64,000 nucleotides of DNA from Nymphaea colorata (Eukaryota; Streptophyta; Magnoliopsida; Nymphaeales; Nymphaeaceae): positions 8,711,205 through 8,775,204 of the forward strand of contig NC_045138.2 of the NCBI RefSeq assembly GCF_008831285.2, read 5' to 3'. Under the pieces are notes generated by a model. That model did not search any database and was not told where the DNA came from. It saw nothing but the letters and a program-made list of their open reading frames with translations. A program made the translations under genes and the position numbers. Below, piece after piece: positions 1-15,000 of the stretch (positions within the stretch are counted from its first letter, which is position 1; each line of letters opens with the position of its first letter).

Positions 1-826
1 CAACTCTGTATCATATGATTTATACATGGAAAAATGCAAAAAAAGGGGCCCAACGGTAACTTTTTGCGTGCGTTATGTTTTAAGGTTCAAACACTCCTCT
101 CTCTCTCTCTCTTTTTGTTTTTAAAGACACCAAGAGACACAGGAGGGAGAGATTTTGCCCATTTTCATAAAAAATCACTAATGAATCATCGATTTGGGAG
201 AGCCTACTACCCAATGAAGAAACTTTCTTGTAGTGGAAATGGTGAGATGCTTGGAGAAAGAAGGTTTTTTTGGTTTCTAACACGAAGAAAGTAAAAAAAT
301 TACTTATTTTCATCGTTGATGATGACACAAATGACGAGAATTATCGTTGAATTAAGAAAGATGATAACTATATGTTTTGAACTTATGAATTGTGATGTAA
401 TCTAAGTCCTAGACTTCAAGTCCTAAGACTCTAAGTCCTAAGATTCTTAAAATTTTCAAGTTTAAAATTGTGATGGATGCTTATTATATTATTTTGAATC
501 TCTGATTTCCTATTTTTGAATGTGTTGTTGATATACATGAATGTTCCTTATGTATGATGATTTTTTTATATGATACATTTATCTTGATTTTTTTGTTTTT
601 TAATGATTTTTATGACTTTTTTATTTTTTCTGATTTTTTTAAATTAAAAATTAATTTTGCGATATGCTATGCTAGGTTTGTGATACGTTACGATATAGAG
701 TATAAGTTGGCCCGACTAATATGTGTTATGTTATACCTTTTACAACATTGGTATGCACAACCAATCACATGAATAACCTCTTTTTTTTTTTTCTTTCCTC
801 CACGACACATCTCTCCACATTATCAG
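1..826. other. AT-rich DNA left of the CIA1 relic
   Basis: No credible coding sequence is visible. A CT-repeat stretch lies near 95-115 and T-rich tracts near 560-640 and 780-792. If the CIA1-like relic to the right derives from a full gene, its upstream exons should lie here or beyond the left edge; I could not find WD40-like peptides here. The last bases form a pyrimidine-rich acceptor ending at 826. Confidence 0.5.
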
Positions 827-1880
827 GGTACCATGATCGAACAATATTTTCAGTTGATTGGTCAAGGTTATAGAAATCTATTGGATTGTCCATATGAGGA
901 CATACTGAAGTCCAGAAATGGCACAAATGGCATTAATGTGGTTGCGTTATAGGTTATGGAAGAATTCTTTTGAGTTGTGACTTCATTTTGTCTGAGATTT
1001 TTAGTCCTTCTTGATGGCTATTACCATAAAGGCAGGGCAGTTAACATTGATATTCGGGACTCTTAAAGATCCTTGTAGTTCATGTGCTTTTTACTTTAGT
1101 TATTTCAAGTGTTATGAAGTTGCTGTTTTTAGTCCGATTAATGTTCTTACAATTATTTCAGGGATGATATAATTGCTAATGGAGCCGGTGAGGATTCCAT
1201 CTGCCTGTTCTGTGGGAGCACTGAATCATCGGTACTAACAGCTTTCCTTCCTAGCGTGTCCACTGATTTTTTGCTTCAAGTTTATTAGCAAATAATCACT
1301 ATTTTAAAGTGATAATCAGATAATTTCATTTTTTTGCAGAACTTGGGAGAAAAATTGAGGTCTTGCTTATATGTACAAGAGCATGTGCTATATTAATTTT
1401 GTCTTCACTGATTATCTTGAATATGCTGTATCTTAGCCTTATAATTTCAAAATTTTATAAGTTGGTCAACTTTCCTTACCCAGACACATGCACGTAAGGC
1501 GAAGTTGAGTTCTTCATTCCTTCAAATGAGTTGCTTTCATGTCCAAAGGCTGCTAATTTAGCTTATTCATTTTCAAATTGCAGGTTAATGGTCCATCATA
1601 CGAGTTGCTACTGAGAAAGAGAAGGCCGAGAACATGGATATAAATTCAGTTCAGTGGCATCCGAAGGTAGAGTTATTGTTTTTCTTGTCAGTCATCTATC
1701 CTTATTCCAGTTGCATTATCAATTTAAAAAAATGCTACAAACTTCTCGAAAAGAAAAATTTGCAGATGTCTCTCACCTTCTAGCATCTGGAGTGATGATG
1801 GAATAATAAAGATTTGGGAGTTGACAACTGAGCCACGACATTCCCCAACTTCCAAAGCTTATTTTTCATACTGGTTCTGA
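827..1880 (+). pseudogene. CIA1: CIA1/CIAO1-like WD40 protein, 3' exons, frameshifted
   Basis: Four exon-like blocks encode the C-terminal end of the cytosolic Fe-S assembly WD40 protein CIA1 (CIAO1 family): 827-866 (YHDRTIFSVDWSR), 1162-1231 (DDIIANGAGEDSICLF), 1584-1666 (NGPSYELLLRK, then in another frame ENMDINSVQWHPK) and 1766-1880 (SHLLAS, then in another frame SDDGIIKIWELTTE). Each junction still looks like a plant AG acceptor or GT donor, so this is an unprocessed genomic copy and not a retrocopy. One apparent 1-base deletion near 1617-1622 and another near 1789-1792 break the frame, and stops follow both. In the family this protein is a seven-bladed propeller that targets Fe-S clusters to cytosolic and nuclear enzymes. 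Only roughly the last two blades are here. Assembly indel errors are the main alternative to true decay. Confidence 0.72.
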
Positions 1881-3960
1881 AACTAGATGCAAGTCATCTG
1901 TTTCACTCATGTCATGTAAAGGACATACAGAACCATCTCCTTGTGTGTTTCTCTTTGTAAAGTTGATAGTCTTTATTTGGCATATTATTAAAGTTGATAG
2001 TCTTTATAAAGGTGAACTACAATGTAAATTCTCTGACCACAAATCATTTCAATGTAATTTGGGAAATAAGACATAGAATTAGTGGTACAAATATTGCACT
2101 ACTGATATCAAAGCAATTAGTACTACAAATCTTTCGTCAGTATTTAACTGGTTATTAAGCATTTTCAGTGGCGAAACTAGCATGCTACAAAAAGTATTCA
2201 ATAGTGCAAACTTGTCATCATTAATTACTATAAATGACGGATAGACTTTTTGTCACTTTTTGTTTCAGTGATGGGATTTACAGTGACGCGTAGTGGCGCA
2301 ACGATTTTGTCATTGAAAAGTTTTAGTACCCCACTTTTTGTGCAACTAAATGTCATCCCTGTTGTAGTGCCTGAACTCAATTCAAGTGTAACTTGTGGTA
2401 AATCAAAGCAATTTGAAGCTAAGACCATATTAATCATCCTTTGTCAGTTTACCAATCCATAAACTTACGTTCGTTCATCCTACATCAAAGTCAACTAATT
2501 CATGTATGCAAACATGGCCCTTAAGCGTTTTTCACTACTCTGCCAGCCTTCTTGGACAGCTTCTTAGCATCCATGTCACATGATCTTTTCAACATAAGTT
2601 GAAGAATTAATAAACATTTTAAACCTAAAATCATAAATAACATGACACACACATGACCCAAAATTCATTCTACATCATTCTTCGCATTCCATCATTCTTA
2701 ACAATACATATGATATATTAAATTCAGCAAATTCTCATACATATGCACCTAGAATCTGCTCCATTCAATCCTATTAATGTTGTTGAAATCAAGGCTCATG
2801 CAAACTAAAGTTCAAGTCCTAAGTCACCTCATACTCATACCCATGAAAGCACATCAATTTAATGCTGAACTGTTAGCCATGATCATCCAGACAAGTTCAA
2901 ATTGCCCGCTATAGCTCCATTGAGCTTCCAAACCTGGTCAAATCATAGTTAGCTTCACTTAAAATGTTCTCCTCCAGAATGGGTTCCTTTCGTTTCTCTG
3001 ATGTAACAAGCTTTCACTTGCAGATTCAGCTTTATTCACAAGAATCTATCAATGATCAATGTTAGAGCTAAAAGTGAAATGAACGTGAGGTAGCCCTTTT
3101 GAAGAAACCAGTCCTCGTTTCAAGCTTGAATCCCGGCAACACTTTCTCTTAGTTTCAAGCTTGGTTCACTTTCTTGACCAGAAACTAGATCATCATCAGA
3201 TGCTCTAGTTTGGCTCAAGCTCGTAGATACAAGCAAAGGGATAAATTGATTACTAAATCATAAGAGAATGAACCAAAGAACGCCTACCAAATTTGAAGAC
3301 GTCTACGCTCGATTGACTTGATTTTGAGAATTGTACGAATTTAAGCCAAGAAATCCATGCCACTATCTTATCCTAATTCACTTTCCCTGTTTCCTTCTTT
3401 CTCTCCCTCTTTCTCCCACTCTTGACCAAAAAAGTTTCCCTTTTGAGCTCAAGGTTGAAAGTTAATTAGACAGTGTGCGATACTTTTAATTTCCCCCTTT
3501 GGCCCCCACCACTGAAAAAATTAATAGTAGTGTATAGTTGCTCATTTTTCCCTTGATTTTTTTGTATATCTCTGGTGGTCTTAGACTTCCATTCGATTTT
3601 TCTTTTTCGATCACATCTGTTGGATATTGATTAAACCCATTATGGATCCAATATATGATTCAATTACTTTACCATTTCAGGCCTCGGGTGGCTAAATTTC
3701 TTTTGGAATAGACTCTCATGGTTGAAGCGGCTTTTAGATGCCCTCATGGTGCATGAAAATTTCGTGCATGGGCCTGTGATGCTGCCACATGGTGATCAAT
3801 GGTTTTCAAATTCGACAATTGAATTGAGAGTGGCAGCCAATAAATTTACTTAGTCAAGAATGTCCCAATCGATTGCGAAGGCAAGAATGATTGTGTCAGT
3901 TCATGCAAGTCATTATGGCTAATATACTCATATGAGCAGCAAACAAGCATCTTCATTTTT
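1881..3960. other. Intergenic DNA with a CACTA-like terminus near 2369
   Basis: No gene is recognised. A stretch at about 2230-2369 ends with GTTGTAGTG and contains internal tracts such as TTTTTGTCACTTTTTG and GTGGCGCAACGATTTTGTC, resembling the subterminal region of a CACTA (En/Spm-type) transposon read outward. No convincing left end or 3-bp target duplication was found. The rest, 2400-3960, is AT-rich sequence without recognisable coding. Confidence 0.3.
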
Positions 3961-3967
3961 TGTTCCT

Positions 3968-4420
3968 GCCCTTTTTGTTATCTCATATGTCCTTCATTAT
4001 CTTAGACACTATAGAACCTATTTCGTTATCTTATACCCTGTCATTATCTCATACACTATAAGACCTGTTTTGTTATCTCATACATCTGTCATTATGTTAT
4101 AAGATCTGTTTCGTTACATCATACCCTTGTCGTTATCTTAGATGCTATATGTTTCATTATCTCATGCCTTCTTTTTTATTTCAATTGCTATAAGTCCCGG
4201 TTTGTTATGTCATCCCTTGTCGTTATCTCAGACGTTATAGGACATCTTGCTTGTTTCGTTATCTCATACCTCTGTCATCATGTCAGGTACGTTTTGCTCA
4301 TTTCATTATTTCATACGCTACAGAACACATTATTTGGTCTTGCTTCTTTCATTATTTCATATGCTATATGGCGCGTTATTTGGTCCCTCTCGTTTCATTG
4401 TATCATACGCTATATGATGC
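3968..4420. repeat. Degenerate tandem repeat built on TCGTTATCTCATAC
   Basis: About ten imperfect repeats share the core T(C/T)(G/A)TTATCTCATAC, often followed by GCTATA(G/A)GAC and a pyrimidine spacer, at roughly 40-50 bp spacing. The short ORFs here are by-products of the repeat. The reverse complement of the same core (ATGAGATAATG) recurs at 25290-25500, so this may be a dispersed element family and not a local expansion. Confidence 0.6.
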
Positions 4421-4870
4421 ATGTGCAATGTTAGGACGTTGAAGTAAATATGCACATTATACCTTCTTTGTCACAAAAGTTGATATTGAAAGTTCATATA
4501 TTGTTTGTAGGGTCCACCCTGTGCCGTATGCTCGTTGTATACATAGGGTGGCACACAAAACTCGTTCTCCCTCAAGGAGGGCTATTGACTTCTTCCAAGC
4601 TTCTTGAATAATAATTAATTGTCACTTAATAATTCCACCGAAATGCTTCTTTGACAATAAACATATACTTAGGAGCAATGTCATAGTCAGAAATGTTGTC
4701 ATGAGTTTCGTAAACTTTTCTGCATGGCCGTGGAAGCAAAAATCTTATTTATAAATACTTCGAAACTGTACCTTTGTATATGAATTTTTTACTGTAAGCA
4801 CTTATCATCAATGACTACCAAGCTTTATGGGAATAACACCATACAGAAAATAGGCAACCAAATAGCAAAC

Positions 4871-5083
4871 TTGAAATCGTCACTATATTGGCATTAGCAA
4901 TGGTTTATGGTGTCGCAACCGTTCATGGTATCTTTAGTGATGATTTATGGTTCTTTAGCAATAAAATTTTAAAATTTGAAATAGTCACTATATTGGCATT
5001 GGCAATGGTTTATGGTGTCACAACAGTTCATGGTAGCTTTAATGATGATTTTTAGTCCTTTAGCAATAAACTTTTAAAATTTA
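4871..5083. repeat. Two-copy 105-bp tandem duplication
   Basis: Two adjacent copies start at 4871 and 4976. Each begins TTGAAAT(C/A)GTCACTATATTGG and ends near TTTTAAAATTT. They differ at only a few positions, mostly transitions. The pair directly abuts a long TA microsatellite. Confidence 0.8.
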
Positions 5084-5089
5084 ATCATT

Positions 5090-7886
<2,797 letters not shown>

Positions 7887-8027
7887 TCAGTGAAAACCGT
7901 ACGCCTTGCACATTTTACATATACCTCCACATACTGCTGCCATTTCAAATATGGATGCTTCCATGCACTTATTTTTTTGCACTTTGTTTTCCATAAACAT
8001 GAGCACTCGGACTACTGCATGCTCATT
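7887..8027 (-). pseudogene. Possible decayed ShKT-domain tail downstream of the P4H stop
   Basis: In the frame starting at 8027, shifted relative to the P4H stop at 8032-8030, the minus strand reads NEHAVV, then QKNK, then VCGGICKMCKA, and stops at 7887. This loosely matches the Cys-rich ShKT module (NE-C, N-x-YM, then closely spaced cysteines) that follows the catalytic domain in some plant P4Hs. Several expected cysteines are missing. I infer loss by frameshift plus decay; chance similarity is possible. Confidence 0.35.
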
Positions 8028-8029
8028 CT

Positions 8030-10859
8030 TCAAAGTTCATCTTTCTCAGTTTTGTTCGTGCTGGATGGCTCTGTTAAATGGAGATCATTTTTTTCTTTGA
8101 TGGGCTCATCCTCCATTTCGACCTTAGTGTTCCGGTTTCCGACATGAATCCAGCATGGTGCAGACCATTTCTCCCCTTCAATGACAGGGCAACTTGCATG
8201 TAGACTGGCCGGGTCAGTTGTCGCATCTGGGTGAAGACTGAAGAAGAGTACTGCATCCCCTTTCTTGGGCTTCACTGACAAGAGAGTAGAGGAAGCATTA
8301 AAAGTAGACAGGGAAGCAGCAGTTAGGCGATCTATATTGCAGGCATCGTCAGATGGCCACAATAGTAGAAGAAAAAGCAACACAGTTACCTCAACTTACA
8401 ATGCAAGTGGAGAAAATACAAAAGACATACTGATAGTAGATCCACAATAATATACTTTTGGAAATAAGAAAATCATTGGCCATTAAAAGTGTCCAAGAAT
8501 ATTCTCGTTCTACCATGATGCTATAAACTCCTTGGATTCATTAAAGCTACTGATAAATGCATTTAGTAGTACATAGTGAAAATAAATGTACAAAAAGCGA
8601 TGCAAATTCCAGATGAGCTATCCATATATTGCAACTTCAGGGATTATGTAACGCTTTCTGCACATAACAGATATCTCTAATGCCATAAACACATAGGAGC
8701 ACCTATATAAGACATTGTCACAACTGCCTAAAAGCTAACCATTGTGGTTATGGATATCACTTCACAATAATCAGGAGGAGAAAGCATGAGTCCAATAAAC
8801 TTAAAATAATTTACTGCATGGATTGGATTGAGATACTGGTTTCATCAAGTAAATAACATTCAAGTAGTTGAAAAGTCTACTTTGGATCCTTTACATATAT
8901 TATGGCATGTATGTGCATTAACAGCTAGTGGAAAGAGAAAAGAATTGGTTCAAGTTGTAAACCTGCTAAACCTCTTCTTGAACAATCAGACCAAGTATCA
9001 TCCTTCTCTTGAATTACACCCTGCAAGCCACATGTTATGTTTCAAATAAAAGAATTGAAAGTGAAGTGCTAAACAGTAATATGACTTGCCTCAGCATTGG
9101 GAAAGACAGTCTCCCCTCCTTTTGTAACATTAGATAAGTACATAAGAACTGTCACCATCCGATGGCCACCCCACACTATGTTCTTCTTATCGTTAAAATA
9201 ATCAAAGTGGGGTTCATATTTTTCACCAATGCCATAGCGCAGTACTTGTATAGGTTCAGCATTTTCTGATCATAACATAAACTTTAGATAAACTGTGAGT
9301 TTGCCATTTACACAAGAATAACAGGAAGATCATATGTTACCTATTGGTAGGAACGTCCAAGTGGAAATTCTGTTCTCTATTCTCTTGATAATTGCATCCT
9401 TGATTAAAATATCCAGGAAGAAGGAAGAAGGTGGATCAGAAAGATGTAAGACCAGCCATTTCGTGCAAGCTTTAATTTATCAAACTCCTGGACTAATCAA
9501 GATATGAAGATAATATCTTTAATTGAAACTACAAACAGTATTGTTCCTTGGCAAATTTATTCAAAAAATATACGTTTAGAAAAACAGGCATGTTTACTTG
9601 ACCATTGGAGAGTTTATGTGAATTACCCAGACAGTGAAACAGTTTGATACCGAGATCTATTGATTGTCTATCCAGCTTAGATTTAAGAAGTAATTGAATC
9701 TGCCATTTCGGAAACTTCCACAAATAAGTGTTGAAGAGTAATCAAATAATTATCCCCGGAGACTCAAACCAAAGACCTAATTTCTGATGGCAACCATGAA
9801 ACAGATAAAGCTGTTCCCCGACTGTCATTAAATTGGAACACTTTCATTGAGCAGAATGATTTGATTTTGAAAAGCTGATACCCAGATAGAACCATAATGA
9901 TGTCAAAATATCTTTATTCATGTATAGTGTGAGTCCATGTTCTGAACCTTCAAAGGATTCTGCGAGAGACGCTTAACAATTCTCTATAGTATAGTATGTA
10001 AAACTTCTTGTTTATTGAAAAGACTTTGTGATATCTGCTCAACAATTACACATGCAAATTACGTTAACCAAGCACTGTCAAAAATGAAAGAAAAGAAACA
10101 AACTATCACAGAAGCAGAGCACCAGTTAAACGTCATTACAGATATCAAAAAAGTACCCTCATCAAAATATACAGAAAAAGCATAAGGTCTTTCACCTGTT
10201 CTTTCTTCAGGAAAGTTCCAGAACTGGTGCGAACATCGCTCAAATAGCTTTCCCCCGTTTTATCACGTGCCACTTGAGATTTCTTTAGATCTCCCTTTGC
10301 CTATGAGGACCCAACATTAGTGAATTTAGCCATACAAGAACTTGGAAACATGGCAACTACAAACAATAAGACCCCAATTACCAAATTGATTATGTGGTCA
10401 CACTCCTCATCGGACAGGAAGCCGTTGTAAATGAAGGCCCTGTTTTACAAAGTCACATGAATACCCTTCTAATTCAACAAAATCGTCAGAGGCCAACAAC
10501 CATAGCTGTGCAAATCCAATGGAGGCTCCATGAACTATTTACTTTAGAAGCAACAAGGACCACCTATTGGTAGTAGAACTATACACATAGATATATACCT
10601 TGGGCGCCAAGAGACTGGGGTGACTTTGGTAGGATCAAACCCATGGGTGGGATCATCATCCTCTTCTTGGGATCTGACAAGGGAACGGTACCTGCAACAC
10701 CAAATTCAATGGGCAAAGAGAAAACTAAAAGAAGGGAGAGAAAAAAAGGAGACAAAGCATGGTCCTTAGTCCTTACAGCCCCGAAAGGTCGAGAGACTGA
10801 GACAGGTCAAGGTGGCAAAAGAAGAGAAGAAACAGAACGAGGAATTTCATTCTTCTCAT
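8030..10859 (-). CDS. Prolyl 4-hydroxylase (2-oxoglutarate/Fe(II)), 8 exons, C-terminal KDEL
   Basis: Plant-type collagen-like prolyl 4-hydroxylase, which hydroxylates proline in cell-wall proteins such as extensins and AGPs in the ER/Golgi. Minus-strand exons: 10859-10777, 10691-10599, 10439-10382, 10300-10196, 9398-9341, 9265-9090, 9020-8963, 8274-8030; total 876 nt, 291 residues, frame kept throughout. The start is chosen because it opens with a signal-like hydrophobic stretch (MRRMKFLVLFLLFF); a second ATG follows three codons later. Family blocks in order: WRPRAFIYNGFLSDEECDHI (about 54-75), SDVRTSSGTF (about 99-108), WTFLP, GGHRMVTVLMYLSNVTKGGE and CPVIEGEKW. Iron ligands are H152, D154 and H236; K246 should bind 2-oxoglutarate. 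Intron 6 (9089-9021) uses a GC donor (GAG|GCAAGT). The protein stops at KDEL, where related members with a hydrophobic start often carry a ShKT domain; a possible relic of that domain lies just downstream. Confidence 0.9.
9021..9089 (-). other. GC-AG intron (P4H intron 6)
   Basis: The donor reads GAG|GCAAGT and the acceptor TTGCAG|G. Only a GC donor keeps phase between FPNAE and GVIQEKDD. AG|GCAAGT is the known strong consensus for functional GC-AG introns. Length 69 bp. Confidence 0.85.
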
Positions 10860-11976
10860 CGTGGTATACAAGAAGAACAATGGCGGAGAAGAAGGATGGA
10901 GAGAAAAGGGCCCTCATGGCCGTCTTTAAACATGGCGTGACTCCCACCCCTCTAGCTCGGGAGAGATCCCCAGTTTATCAACAGTCTGATGGCCGCACAC
11001 CAGTATTCCATCTCCCCTTCTCCTAAGTCAAAGCCATAATCGTGGGGGTTTTCTGGTGGAGCACCACAACTAGAAGAAGGCCATTGACGAGGCTTCGGAG
11101 ACCCCCATGAATTCACTAATGTGATGGAGCTGAACGTGCGCTCAGAGTTCGCTCGTTTATTGGCTGGAGGCCAGCTTCGATTCGATTGAAACAATGGATG
11201 GATTGTTTAAAGGCCAGCTTCGATTGAAACAAACCTGAAGCATGAAATTACAGATCTCCTTCCTCTGCTGCTGCGGCTGGTGGCAGACTATTTGAATGAA
11301 GAAGTAGCGGACTGTTGTTGATATCAATTCGTATTGTTTGACGTATTGTTTGCCAGCTGAAGCTTCTCTTCTTCCTCTTACCTGCCGGTCATGGCTTCGC
11401 CAGGGGTCCTCAAATTGAAAAATTAAAATTTACTATATCAATCTTTTAAGAAATTTTACTTTGTCCCGAATAGCAATTTTGAAAATTGTCTATCAGCCTT
11501 CATATAAAAGCATCCTCACTCTGCCATTACGGTTGGAGTTCTCTCTAGACCAATGACTCTATAACTTAAGGCTGCCATTACGGCCGCAGTTGTCTATAGA
11601 CTTGAACCTATGACTTAAAGCGTCCTTCAACTTAATGTCTGGCTTGCTTGCCACTGTTTGCAAAGGAAAGTAACATGATTGTGATCAAATTTACGACATG
11701 CACAAGTAAGTACTTCAATATGCCCAGCTGTGAGTACTTGGCCCAACTCATTCCCTCCATCATTTAAATAAAAGTTCTTTATGAATATGGGCGGAGTTAG
11801 GAATTTCTTATTAAGGGAGTCAAAACTTTTTAAAATATCATTTTTAAAATTTTTATATAAAATAAGTAAAATTTTCTAATATTTAGACCTAAAACTTTTT
11901 TAAATTTTGAGGTGGGGTCAGGGTCCATGGGAGCCCCCTAGCTCAGCCCCTGTCTATGAATGACATTTCTTCTGTC
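10860..11976. other. 5' flank of P4H and intergenic DNA
   Basis: This holds the presumed promoter and 5' leader of the minus-strand P4H gene. A TTTAAA-like motif about 70 bp upstream of the ATG (near 10926) is the only TATA candidate and it is weak. A plus-strand open frame crossing 10643-11026 is antisense to P4H exons and shows no family. From about 11790 to 11952, GGCGGAGTTAGGAATTT ... CCCTAGCTCAGCCCCTG resembles a common plant repeat with mirrored ends; the same family end (CCTAGCTCTACCGCTG) occurs near 29310. Confidence 0.4.
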
Positions 11977-12055
11977 TATGAATGGGAGAAGTGGGCTATG
12001 AATGGGAGACGTGGGTATGAATGGGAGAAGTGGGCTATGAATGGGAGACGTGGGC
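11977..12055. repeat. Four-copy ~20-bp tandem repeat
   Basis: Units of TATGAATGGGAGAAGTGGGC and TATGAATGGGAGACGTGGG(C) alternate, starting at 11977, 11997, 12016 and 12036. The A/C alternation makes a higher-order unit of about 39 bp duplicated once. Confidence 0.85.
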
Positions 12056-15000
12056 CGCAAACATTGTCCCGAAAGAAGCATGCCAAGAGACGGTGCTAGT
12101 CAAGGACATCGTTTGGGAAAACAACGATGAATGCAGGCGAAAAATGGATACTGTGATTGTTATTTCATGATAGAACCCTAATTCCTATGCTATATAAAGA
12201 TTTTTAGTCCTCAAGAAAATGTGCATTAGCAATCTTAAAAGAGTTGTCATGAAATTCTAACCAACATTGAACGAGCCGACTGAATTGAACAGATGATTAT
12301 CCATCAATGTTGATAAAATATATTCAGTTTCTAAATCAAATGTGACCAAAACTTTTAGAAAATCTGTTGAACAAGATCGGAATAAAATCACTTTATAATC
12401 AGATCAAATTACAATTTATATATTTAACTCAAAAATTAACAAAAAATAGAATTTGATAGCAAAAAAAAAATAAAAAAACAAACAAAATATTTAATCAGAT
12501 GTTTAGTTTACCAAATTAATAAAAAGGTAGGGCAGCTCAGCAAGTTAATACTAATGTAGATCATCATGTTTATTAGAAACCGTTAAATCTTTTAGCACAT
12601 GGTTTCGTTGCATTCTTTCAACATCAGCATAGTGCATGTGATATCGATGCATCGATTATCAAATCAAAGTCAAATTCTATAATAATCTCTTGGGCAGAGT
12701 AGCTGGTTGCGAAGAATCTAATGACTTATCAAGTCTAGAAAATGACAAATATCTCCAATTAATTTTAGGAATAAGATCAGCACGACATCATGTACAACTA
12801 TAGTTTAACATAAGAAAGAAAAAAAATTGTAGGTCAAAAAATCACATTCAAAGATCAAGTTCCGAAGCTACCATGCTGCCACCTGTACAAAAAACTATCA
12901 TGGGTTACATTGTACTGCATGTTGCCTGCAATTCAGTCTACGTTACCTATGTAAATGTATGCCGTCTCTAAGTCTTAGAGAGTGCCATAGCTGATGGATA
13001 CACCATACTCACTCCGGATGTTGGCACAGCCCAAGACCCTGGCGGTAGGAAAATAGAGAGCCATCAGTATGGTTCTTTTATGGGCAGAAGGTCATAATCC
13101 TTTCTTTTACCTTCTATATATGCATACATCTCAGATAGTAGACTTTTGGTTTGTTCAATTTTGAAAATGCCAACTCCAACAGCGTAACCAAGTGTATCGG
13201 GCATCTTGTTGGTACCATCAAATATTTGATTTGGTTATTTTTCATTAAAACAAGAAATTAAGCTGAGTATAACATATTTTTTTCAAAAAATAGACATTTC
13301 GGACTATTGAATCGGGTCATGTAATCAAATGGAAAATATTTTTAAATTTTACATGGACAATAAGTTTTTGAGTGTTAGGGATATTATTGTAAACTAACTT
13401 GAATTTTATCATTTTTCTCATATATTGTCTAAACAAACATCATTTAATAATTCACTTGTTTTCATTTTCTTTCCTTTCCAAACAAATAAGCTTTTATAAT
13501 AATTTCCTTCCCTTTCTTTTTCTCTCCTTTCATCTCCCTCCATTTTTTCATTTTAGTTCATTTTCATTTTCTGTCCTTTTCATCCATTTCTTTGGTATGC
13601 TTTCCCTCCATCCACGCGGACCGTAAAGAAAAACCAACTATAAGGCAAGGGGGGAGGGACGAGTGATAGAAGGAGAAGGAATGGGATTCACAAAATTATG
13701 TGACTCATTTCCTATTTCATGGGGCACTTTCTGGCTAGTAGCTGGCACGTGGTGAGTCACACTGGTGAATCCTTTATTTCTCTATATGATGATTTTACGT
13801 CAAGGTTATATATTTCATGTTTCAATAGACCTGGTTTGAGTGACATAAGCATCAATCTCCTATATTAATGAGGCAGGATTGACCGAGTATATCGGATGTC
13901 TCATACTAAACACCAATGCAGCCCCTTAAAACCGTTTACCCAAGCCAACAAGTAAGACATTGACTTAATCTTATAGAATGCTCCCCCTTCCTCCACAATA
14001 TTTTGAAGAAATACAATTTACCATTTATGGGTACGATTATAGGAAATTAGTACGTCAATATATAAGAATTATCCATAATATTTGTCTATCTTTGTATGAA
14101 TACTAACGTTTAATTACATCCAGGTGCACTAATTTTCAGTTAAATTTATCAAGAAAAGAAGAAGAAAGTTGGGTTTTCAATTACCTAGAATCACAAAATA
14201 AAAGATTTACGCTTAAGTTGTAGAGTGTAAGCAAGTGTGTTATAAGTGTTGTACCTTAGTCCATAAAAGGGGGAGGGCGGGGCCACGCTAGGAGTAGGCC
14301 CCATATTATAGACAAACTATTCAATAAAAATTTAATTTCCTGATTTATGGGATTTTATATCAAATTTTAGAAAGAAGGCTCAAAAATATCAGGTTTAAAT
14401 TGAAAACTTCTATCACAAGCTCCTTTCTGAAATTTTGGCTAAAACACAATGTAAATGACTTTCCTTATTAGAGAACTATGTTTGTTCAAGTTTGTTGAAT
14501 TGAAACATTTTGAAATTGCTAACTATAAGTGAAAGAGAACCTTCCGTTCTGCCATAAGAGCTTTATGGAAGGGCGTGCACGCGGTCTAAGTCACTCGAAC
14601 TTTTCTATTTTACTGTCGCACTCGAGTCGCATTGAGTTAGGTGCGCACCGGACATGGGTGTGATTCCGACTCACACCCGAGCCCAATTAAAATGTCATAT
14701 TATTAAATTACTTATATAATATATATTTATTCAAATATGTTATATACATTAGTAACTAAATTGTAATAATAATATATACATGCTTATTCTATTATATATA
14801 TAATAAATTAAAAATAATAATAATAATATATCTTCACTGCACTGCCACACTTAAATTTTTTGCGATGTGCCGTTCCGACACCCGCACCTACACCTGCAAT
14901 CGCACCCTGCACTTAGGTGACATAGAATGCCACCCTCCCCTTACAGGAGGGGAAGATGTTATATGTGGAAGCCGCTTGGGGCAGAGCATGTTATATATTA

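Noticed and set aside
10643-11026. 127-codon plus-strand open frame
   Set aside because: It is antisense to P4H exons 1-2 and their flank, has no recognisable domain, and has biased composition.
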